A DNA stretch of 12,920 nucleotides, taken from assembly GCA_946480685.1 (NCBI GenBank), contig CAMLLI010000027.1:1-12920 (forward strand). The letters run 5' to 3'. Below, one piece after another: positions 7,630 to 12,920 of the stretch. This DNA comes from an uncultured Flammeovirgaceae bacterium. Lineage in GTDB: Bacteria > Bacteroidota > Bacteroidia > Cytophagales > Cyclobacteriaceae. The first letter of the stretch is position 1. Every line of letters begins with the position of its first letter. Both the position numbers and the translations under genes were made by a program. A model generated the notes under the pieces. It was not told the origin of the DNA and did not search any database. It saw nothing but the letters and a program-made list of their open reading frames with translations.

Positions 7630-9594
7630 CTACTGACGGTCGAGTAATGACTGAAGTATCGCTTCGGAGTCTGCATATCCTGCCGACTTTAGTCGTTTGA
7701 AATCGCTGATGGCTTTCCGCTTGTCGCCCATCGCGATATAGGTTTTGCCCCGGAAATACAAGGCCTCCATGTTCGATGGATTTACCTCGAGCGCTTTGCT
7801 AAACGCTTCGATAGATGCCGGATAATTCTGCAAATGGAAATGAAGTTTGCCGTTGAGAAAGAAGGCGCGTGAGTATTGTACCTTATCGTAATACTCGGGA
7901 TGAAATCTTCTATGAAGAACACGCTCGAGTATTTGCTTCGCATCGTCCCACTTACGTTGAGCCAAAAGCAGTTCTGCCTGGCGCATGAGTGGAGATGTTT
8001 TTTCGGGTAAGGCCTTTTGGTATTCAGCAAGCGTTTCGAACGCGCTCACAGTATCTTTCAACGTGATATAGCTTTCCACTACGTGTTCAAAAAGTTGCCA
8101 GTTGAACTTATCGAACTTGAGTGCCTTTCGAAAATCTTCGTTGGCACCTTTCTCATCAGCAATCAACGATCGGCACAGACCGCGTTGATTTAGAATTTCA
8201 AAATCAGTTGTATCAGACTTCAGGTATTTGGTGAAGTCGATGATAGCGCCATAGTAATCTTTTTGTGCAGCTTTGATTAATCCTCGTAATCTATAGGTGA
8301 GCATGAGGTCGGGTTGCAGACGTGCCATTTCATTGAGATCCGCGTAAGCGCCTTTCCAGTTGTTTTGTTCATAACGATATAGTGCACGTTTCTTATGAGC
8401 ATCGATTATCTCATTGTCGAGTTGAAGCGCTTTGTCATAGTATACAAATGCCGAGTCATGTTTACCGTCATGCTCAAATGCCAATGCCTCCAGGAAATAT
8501 ACTGTGGCAGATGGTTGGATCTTTTCGGCTGCTTTGAAATTCTCCAATGCCAGTTTTTTCTTGTCAGCGAGAAAGAAGCAAAATCCTTTTTTGAAAAATT
8601 TCAGTGCGTTTTCATCCAGTCCATAACTGAAGCGTACAGCATACGAGGTTGCATATTGAATGTCGATGTGTTTGTCCAATATAGTTTCACCTCTTCTGAA
8701 ATGTTCTTCGTTAGCCTGATTAGCAAGTACAGCTTTACGCAAATCGTTAAAAGCCTGATCGAAGTTTTCGAGTTCAATGTTCAGAAACCCGCGTAACATT
8801 ACGAAGAAAGAATTGTCGGGATTATATTGTACAAGCTTATTCCAGTCGTGAATCGTTTTATCGGATTGCTCCAAAACTATATATGCGAAACCTCGCCAGA
8901 ATAATGCCTCGCGGTATAATGAATCGCATTGAAGTGCCTTTTTAAAATATACTATAGCAGCGTTGTTTTTATTTTTGCCCAGCTCTGGAAACTTGATGAG
9001 GCCCTGAACTAAATATGCGTTGGGAAATTTCGGATCGATCTCGTGACATCTCTCGAGGTACTTTAATGCCTTGCGCTCGTTGCCACGTATGCGCTCGATA
9101 CAGCCGAGGTTAAAAAGCGCACGTGTAAGTGTTGGATTTATACTCAGTGCTTTTTCATAGTACGACTCTGCTTCGCTATATGCATATTGTTGGTCGTGCA
9201 CTTCGCCAAGCAATACAAGTACTTCACTGCTTTTGGGATTTATAGCGAGTGCTGCCAGGAAATCTTTTTCTGCATTTGGAAGATCTCCCAGCATTTTATG
9301 ACAAACACCGCGGTAATAAAATGCCGGGAAGAAATTCGGGAGCTGACGTATAACATCATCGAAATTGTGAATGGCTACATCCGGATTTTCTTCATCAAGT
9401 TCAGCCAGTCCATTGTTCATGGACGCCTGAATTTTACCGGCCATGTTCCAGGTGAACTTCACTGCAGGATACGAGCTGTTATCAACGGATGGGAACAAAC
9501 TTTCCTTGAAGTACCTGGAGAAATTGGTCTGTCCCATAGCCGTTACGCTGGTAAGCAAACCAAAGACGAGTATAGCAAGCTTCGGTTTTCTCAT
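7630..9594 (-). CDS. Exported TPR-repeat protein of unknown function
   Basis: 654 aa. No enzyme domain recognised. Residues 1-21 form a signal peptide: a basic MRKPK start, a hydrophobic core LAILVFGLLTSVTA, and likely cleavage near 18-21 before QTNFSRYF. No lipobox cysteine is seen, so a periplasmic location is inferred. The rest is almost entirely tetratricopeptide repeats, roughly 14 from about residue 57 to 643. Clear ones lie at 91-122, 125-156, 157-189, 366-395, 434-466, 576-608 and 610-643, with the usual W/Y-G-A-P pattern. A less regular stretch at about 290-335 may be a break between two superhelices. TPR arrays are binding scaffolds; the partner is unknown. It is probably co-transcribed with the aldo/keto reductase, since the 22-bp gap contains no promoter. 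No hairpin follows its stop, so read-through into dnaK is possible. Confidence 0.85.
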   Translation of the reverse strand: MRKPKLAILVFGLLTSVTAMGQTNFSRYFKESLFPSVDNSSYPAVKFTWNMAGKIQASMNNGLAELDEENPDVAIHNFDDVIRQLPNFFPAFYYRGVCHKMLGDLPNAEKDFLAALAINPKSSEVLVLLGEVHDQQYAYSEAESYYEKALSINPTLTRALFNLGCIERIRGNERKALKYLERCHEIDPKFPNAYLVQGLIKFPELGKNKNNAAIVYFKKALQCDSLYREALFWRGFAYIVLEQSDKTIHDWNKLVQYNPDNSFFVMLRGFLNIELENFDQAFNDLRKAVLANQANEEHFRRGETILDKHIDIQYATSYAVRFSYGLDENALKFFKKGFCFFLADKKKLALENFKAAEKIQPSATVYFLEALAFEHDGKHDSAFVYYDKALQLDNEIIDAHKKRALYRYEQNNWKGAYADLNEMARLQPDLMLTYRLRGLIKAAQKDYYGAIIDFTKYLKSDTTDFEILNQRGLCRSLIADEKGANEDFRKALKFDKFNWQLFEHVVESYITLKDTVSAFETLAEYQKALPEKTSPLMRQAELLLAQRKWDDAKQILERVLHRRFHPEYYDKVQYSRAFFLNGKLHFHLQNYPASIEAFSKALEVNPSNMEALYFRGKTYIAMGDKRKAISDFKRLKSAGYADSEAILQSLLDRQ

Positions 9595-9616
9595 AACCTG
9601 AATCCGGTATGCAGAT

Positions 9617-10588
9617 TTATTGTGACCACTCCGTTGGTGTTCTGTCCCAACGATGATCTTTTAGTTTAGCATGAAGCGATTCTGTCAGTTGTTTGCCATC
9701 ACTGGTACCGATGTTTGCTTCAACGTTCCGTACTTTACGCATACCCGGAATGATCGTGTGTATATCATCATTGCAGAGTATAAAACGAAGCGCCATCTCT
9801 GCCATCGTCATGCCTGCTGGTATCAGTGGGCGTAACGCTTCCGCGTGATCAACACTTGAATTGAGATTTTCAGGAACGAAGTATGTAGAACGCCAATCGT
9901 CTTTCGGGAAAACCGTTTCTTTCGTGAGTGTGCCGGTCAATGTGCCTTCGTCAAAGGGAACACGCGCGATAACTCCTATATCTAACTGACGGCATAGCGG
10001 GAAGAGGTTATCTTCCGGAGCCTGATCGAAAATATTATAAATTACTTGTACAGCATCAATCAGGTTGGTTCGTAGTGTATCCAGTACGTTGTCTGGCTCC
10101 CAGCGATTAACGCTTATACCAAAGTGCTTTACTTTTCCTTCGCGTTTCAGTTTTTCAATGGCAGTCTTCCACTCATCCTGGTTTGCCCAGCTGTCTTCCC
10201 ACACATGAAACTGTTGCAGATCTATACTTTCAACATTCAGGTTCTTTAAACTCTTCTCGGTATACTCAATGATGTGTGATGCAGGAAAGCAGTCGGCCAG
10301 TTTATATTCAGGTCTGGAAGGCCACTTGAAATTTTTAGGAGGAATCTTCGTGGCTACATATAGCTTCTTATCAGGATTCTGTTTTACAACTTTGCCGAGT
10401 ATCTCTTCGCTTTTGCCATTGCCATAGCCCCACGCAGTGTCAAAAAAGTTACAACCTAATTCAATGGAGCGTGCCAAGGCCTGATCTACTTCCTGGTTAT
10501 CGGCACCAGTCCAGCCGGCAAGGCCCCACATGCCGTAGCCAATTTCACTTACGTTCCAGTTTGTTCTTCCAAATCGTCTGTATTGCAT
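9617..10588 (-). CDS. Aldo/keto reductase
   Basis: NAD(P)H-dependent aldo/keto reductase superfamily member, 323 aa, predicted cytoplasmic, no signal peptide. Seen: N-terminal RRFGRTNWNVSEIGYGMWGL typical of the YghZ/Tas-like branch. The catalytic tetrad is complete: Asp50 (FFDTAWGYG), Tyr55, Lys81 (VATKI) and His128 (QQFHVWED). HFGISVNRWEPDNVL about 155-169 is the barrel strand/loop region. The C-terminal cofactor-binding region ends with HTIIPGMRKVRNVEANIGTS about 276-295. Substrate is not deducible. The start ATG lies 11 bp after the fic stop and the stop lies 22 bp before the TPR gene, so it is the middle gene of a likely three-gene operon. Nothing in the sequence ties its chemistry to either neighbour. 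Confidence 0.92.
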   Translation of the reverse strand: MQYRRFGRTNWNVSEIGYGMWGLAGWTGADNQEVDQALARSIELGCNFFDTAWGYGNGKSEEILGKVVKQNPDKKLYVATKIPPKNFKWPSRPEYKLADCFPASHIIEYTEKSLKNLNVESIDLQQFHVWEDSWANQDEWKTAIEKLKREGKVKHFGISVNRWEPDNVLDTLRTNLIDAVQVIYNIFDQAPEDNLFPLCRQLDIGVIARVPFDEGTLTGTLTKETVFPKDDWRSTYFVPENLNSSVDHAEALRPLIPAGMTMAEMALRFILCNDDIHTIIPGMRKVRNVEANIGTSDGKQLTESLHAKLKDHRWDRTPTEWSQ

Positions 10589-10599
10589 TGGTAGTTGTG

Positions 10600-11667
10600 T
10601 TATTGTGCATTAATGAACTGATAGAGCGGTTCGTTTATATAGTAGTTTGCTGTTCCCAGTTTCTTTTTAGCCAATAAATTGTCATCAGCAAGTTGGTTAA
10701 GGTAGTTGGCAGCGGTAATTCTGCTCACATTGAGATCTTCCTGAAGAAATTCAATTTTTGTATAGGGATGTTTAAAAAGGTTGTTCAATAAATCCTGGCT
10801 GTAAAATTTATAGTTGCTTCGGATGCGTTGTTTGTACTGCATCATCAATACTTTGATATTTTGTATAAGTTCGATGCTCTCCAACGATGTTTTTTCAACA
10901 GCTTCCAGCATGAAGAGAATCCAACTCTCCCAATCATTTTTGTCGCGCACACCTTGCAGATGATTGTAGTATGCGGTTTTGTTTCGAATGATGTGCCTAC
11001 TCAGGTATAAAATTGGAAACTGGAGAAGTTTTTTCAGCACAAGATATAGTATATTCAGTATTCTTCCGGTTCTCCCATTGCCATCATAGAATGGATGTAT
11101 ACTCTCGAACTGGAAATGAATCACAGCCATTTTTATCAATGGATCTTCGGGGCTTAGTGTATCATCGTTTATGTATAGTTCAAGATTATCCATCAACTCT
11201 TTTATCGTATCGTAGTGTTGAGGTGGGGTGTAGACGATTTCTCCGGTCTTGGCATTCTTGAGATTTGTACCTGGTACTTTCCGGTACCCGGCTTCATTCA
11301 ATTCAAGTGTTTTTTGTATCTCCAGAATGTGGTTGTTGGTTAATAGCCCATATTGATTAACCAAGGCGTAACCTTTCTTGAGTGCTGTGGCATAATTTTG
11401 AACTTCTTTGGCAGCTAATGTTTGAAGTCCTTCGAAATTCAATTCTGATTTAAAAAGCTCATCATCTGTGGTAATAATGTTTTCAACAGCCGAGCTATCT
11501 TTTGCTTCCTGTAATGCGAGTGTATTGATGAGAATATTTTCGTTTGGAATGGTTGATGCAATGCCTTTGAACTCAGCGAGAGCCCGGTGAGCATCTGCCA
11601 TTTTTTTCAGAACGGGTTTGCTTTCAAGATCGGATGGTGGTGGTAAGCGCTGGGGGTCCCAAGTCAT
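10600..11667 (-). CDS. Class II Fic-family protein (putative AMPylase) with C-terminal winged helix
   Basis: 355 aa from the ATG at 11667. Fic enzymes transfer AMP from ATP to Ser/Thr/Tyr hydroxyls of target proteins. Domains seen: an N-terminal Fic_N-like helical region about 1-80 with the inhibitory motif SSAVEN at 58-63, matching (S/T)xxxE(G/N), which places it in class II (self-inhibited through an N-terminal helix). The Fic core is about 105-235, with the beta-hairpin flap GEIVYTPP at 142-149 and a complete active site HPFYDGNGRTGR at 191-202. A winged-helix-like region lies at about 290-345 (IEFLQEDLNVSRITAANYLNQL). An upstream TTG at 11742 keeps the frame open, but its 25 extra residues run through operator sequence, and the -7 element lies downstream of that TTG. 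First gene of the fic-AKR-TPR run. Target unknown. The four-dyad array just upstream suggests tight control. Confidence 0.93.
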   Translation of the reverse strand: MTWDPQRLPPPSDLESKPVLKKMADAHRALAEFKGIASTIPNENILINTLALQEAKDSSAVENIITTDDELFKSELNFEGLQTLAAKEVQNYATALKKGYALVNQYGLLTNNHILEIQKTLELNEAGYRKVPGTNLKNAKTGEIVYTPPQHYDTIKELMDNLELYINDDTLSPEDPLIKMAVIHFQFESIHPFYDGNGRTGRILNILYLVLKKLLQFPILYLSRHIIRNKTAYYNHLQGVRDKNDWESWILFMLEAVEKTSLESIELIQNIKVLMMQYKQRIRSNYKFYSQDLLNNLFKHPYTKIEFLQEDLNVSRITAANYLNQLADDNLLAKKKLGTANYYINEPLYQFINAQ

Positions 11668-11693
11668 CTGTAAAGAAAAGTTAAAAAGCTTAT

Positions 11694-11701
11694 CAAAGGT
11701 A
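11694..11701 (-). promoter_or_regulatory. Candidate -7 promoter element of fic
   Basis: The minus strand reads TACCTTTG, an exact TAnnTTTG match. It predicts a start near 11688 and a leader of about 20 nt to the ATG at 11667. It overlaps the right half-site of the first dyad (11669-11695). This promoter also supports choosing 11667 as the start codon. Confidence 0.6.
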
Positions 11702-11724
11702 GCTAACTCTGTAAAGATTTTTCG

Positions 11725-11817
11725 ATTTTCTTTACAAAGCAAAGCCCTTGTGATAAGAAAAACGCATTTTCTTTACAAAGCAAAATCCTTATGATAAGGA
11801 AATGGCATTTTCTTTAC
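11725..11817. repeat. 41-bp tandem repeat, about 2.3 copies
   Basis: Unit 1 (11725-11765) and unit 2 (11766-11806) agree at 35 of 41 positions. A third, partial copy starts at 11807 and shares ATTTTCTTTAC. The differences leave the TGATAAG and CTTTACA half-sites intact. Unit 2 contains a perfect 15-bp odd palindrome, TCCTTATGATAAGGA (11786-11800). This repeat is the sequence basis of the right half of the dyad array. Confidence 0.85.
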
Positions 11818-11822
11818 TTTTG
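11815..11822 (+). promoter_or_regulatory. Candidate -7 promoter element of prfC
   Basis: TACTTTTG is an exact TAnnTTTG match. It predicts a start near 11829 and a leader of about 110 nt. It overlaps the right half-site of the fourth dyad (11812-11818). Confidence 0.5.
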
Positions 11823-11834
11823 CGACCGCTTTCA

Positions 11835-11932
11835 TCGTTAAGCGTTATCTGTGAATCGTTAATCGTGATTTGAAATTCGGAACAACGGTTACTATTAACG
11901 GATATCTATTAACGAACAGCGGATAACGACCA
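11835..11932. repeat. Degenerate 7-bp periodic repeat in the prfC leader
   Basis: CGTTA occurs at 11836, 11843 and 11857, and its complement TAACG at 11896, 11910 and 11924. Steps within each group are 7 or 14 bp. On the right the pattern reads as 14-bp units starting at 11891, 11905 and 11919. The left and right groups are inverted relative to each other, so CGTTATC (11843-11849) can pair with GATAACG (11922-11928) in RNA. No open reading frame of note lies here. Confidence 0.6.
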
Positions 11933-11939
11933 AGATACA

Positions 11940-12920
11940 ATGAATCTAGAACAGGAAATATCGAAACGAAGAACCTTCGGAATTATAAGTCACCCCGATG
12001 CGGGAAAAACAACGCTCACCGAAAAGCTTCTGCTCTTCGGAGGTGCTATTCAAAAAGCGGGTGCTGTAAAGTCGAGTAAAATAAAAGATCACGCGCGTTC
12101 CGACTGGATGGAAATCGAGAAGCAAAGAGGTATCTCGGTGGCTACTTCGGTAATGGGCTTTAACTATAAAGATGTAAAGATAAACCTGCTCGATACACCG
12201 GGTCACCAGGACTTTGCTGAAGATACGTATCGTACGCTTACTGCTGTTGATAGTGTGATTATGGTGATCGATTGCGTGAAGGGCGTAGAGATCCAAACCG
12301 AGAAGCTGATGGAAGTTTGCCGGATGCGTAATACTCCGGTGATCTGTTTCATCAACAAGCTCGACCGTGAAGGACGCGATCCATTCGAATTGCTGGATGA
12401 AGTTGAGGAAAAGCTGAACATAAAAGTTCGTCCGTTAAGCTGGCCGATCAGCATGGGTAAAACTTTTAAAGGTGTATATAGTTTGTACGAGAAGAGTCTT
12501 CATCTCTTTACACCCAGTAAAACAACAGTAGAGGAAGGTATCGAAATAAAAGATATCAATGATACTGTTGTAGATGATTACGTTGGAGAGAACAATGCAA
12601 AACAACTGCGCGCTGATGTAGAATTAATCGAGGGAGTATATCCTGAGTTTAATGTAAATGATTACCTCGCAGGTAAAGTTGCTCCGGTATTCTTTGGAAG
12701 TGCCGTGAATAATTTTGGTGTGCAGGAGTTGTTGGATACGTTTATCCGTATAGCACCCGATCCGGCTCCGCGCGAAACAACTGCAAGACTGGTTGAACCT
12801 GTTGAAAATAAATTTTCAGGTTTCATTTTCAAGATCCACGCCAACATGGACCCGAAGCACCGGAACCGCATAGCGTTCTTACGCATATGCTCGGGTAAAT
12901 TTGAACGCGGCAGTAATTAC
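11940..12920 (+). CDS. prfC: Peptide chain release factor 3, 3'-truncated by window end
   Basis: Translational GTPase that removes RF1/RF2 from the ribosome after peptide release. 327 codons are present out of about 525-530 usual for the family; the frame is open to the last base (12918-12920 TAC). Seen: start [21 protein letters not shown]1 HPDAGKTT at 18-25, switch-[11 protein letters not shown] about 62-71, G3 [16 protein letters not shown] at 85-100, G4 NKLDRE at 139-144 and the [10 protein letters not shown] region about 255-265. The beta-barrel domain begins near 285. [10 protein letters not shown] and [16 protein letters not shown] are RF3 hallmarks that separate it from EF-G. It is transcribed divergently from fic, across the dyad array. 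No defects seen in the visible part. Confidence 0.97.
   Translation, partial: MNLEQEISKRRTFGIISHPDAGKTTLTEKLLLFGGAIQKAGAVKSSKIKDHARSDWMEIEKQRGISVATSVMGFNYKDVKINLLDTPGHQDFAEDTYRTLTAVDSVIMVIDCVKGVEIQTEKLMEVCRMRNTPVICFINKLDREGRDPFELLDEVEEKLNIKVRPLSWPISMGKTFKGVYSLYEKSLHLFTPSKTTVEEGIEIKDINDTVVDDYVGENNAKQLRADVELIEGVYPEFNVNDYLAGKVAPVFFGSAVNNFGVQELLDTFIRIAPDPAPRETTARLVEPVENKFSGFIFKIHANMDPKHRNRIAFLRICSGKFERGSNY

Larger units (their letters stand above)
11669..11818. promoter_or_regulatory. Array of four 27-bp dyads at exact 41-bp spacing (candidate operator)
   Basis: Four imperfect inverted repeats fit TGWWAAG-N13-CTTWWCA. They are 11669-11695 (TGTAAAG/CTTATCA), 11710-11736 (TGTAAAG/CTTTACA, perfect 8-bp arms counting the next base), 11751-11777 (TGATAAG/CTTTACA) and 11792-11818 (TGATAAG/CTTTACT, one mismatch). 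Start-to-start spacing is 41 bp in every case, near four helical turns. The spacers are A/T-rich, usually A-rich on the left and T-rich on the right. The first dyad sits in the fic leader and touches its -7 element; the fourth overlaps the prfC -7 element. Bound protein would cover both promoters, so repression is the simplest reading. No fifth dyad was found at the next 41-bp step on either side. Confidence 0.75.

Noticed and set aside
9187..9669. 160-codon plus-strand frame opposite the TPR gene and the AKR end
   Set aside because: Antisense to two supported genes, with no domain or promoter.
11668..11742. Longer Fic start at the TTG at 11742
   Set aside because: The extension runs through operator repeats and past the exact -7 element, and the ATG at 11667 gives a normal Fic_N start.
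11725..11817. Possible short CRISPR-like array
   Set aside because: The 41-bp units are contiguous, with no unique spacers and only two full copies; the internal dyads and promoter overlap fit an operator better.

Overview
The window looks like a chromosomal core region of a Bacteroidota bacterium, probably Cytophagales-like. The evidence is the gene families present, the lack of strong Shine-Dalgarno sequences, and exact TAnnTTTG -7 elements (the Bacteroidota primary sigma-factor promoter) upstream of four genes. Species cannot be named from the sequence alone. No tRNA, rRNA, CRISPR array or insertion sequence was seen, and no stretch over 300 bases lacks a gene.

Left part (1-2486, + strand): anmK (anhydro-N-acetylmuramate kinase, murein recycling), followed after about 60 bp by a Glu/Leu/Phe/Val dehydrogenase-type gene. 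Middle part (2514-7484, - strand): a CNNM/CBS/CorC-type membrane protein, lysC (aspartate kinase) and dnaK. The first two have their own TAnnTTTG promoter. lysC and dnaK each end in a clear intrinsic terminator. dnaK has no TAnnTTTG element but has a -24/-12 (sigma-54)-like sequence. Right-middle part (7630-11667, - strand): fic, an aldo/keto reductase and an exported TPR protein, with gaps of 11 and 22 bp, so likely one operon running towards dnaK. Right edge (11940-12920, + strand): the first 327 codons of prfC (peptide chain release factor 3), cut by the window end.

The most striking feature is the divergent fic/prfC control region. It holds four 27-bp dyads of the form TGWWAAG-N13-CTTWWCA, starting at 11669, 11710, 11751 and 11792, exactly 41 bp apart (about four helical turns, so on one DNA face). 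The outer dyads overlap the -7 elements of fic and prfC. The Fic protein has a complete AMPylation motif, an N-terminal inhibitory motif and a C-terminal winged-helix-like region. It is therefore a natural, though untested, candidate to bind this array and control itself and prfC. A second, separate 7-bp-periodic degenerate repeat fills the prfC leader.

The other genes are housekeeping: cell-wall recycling, amino-acid metabolism, protein folding and translation termination.
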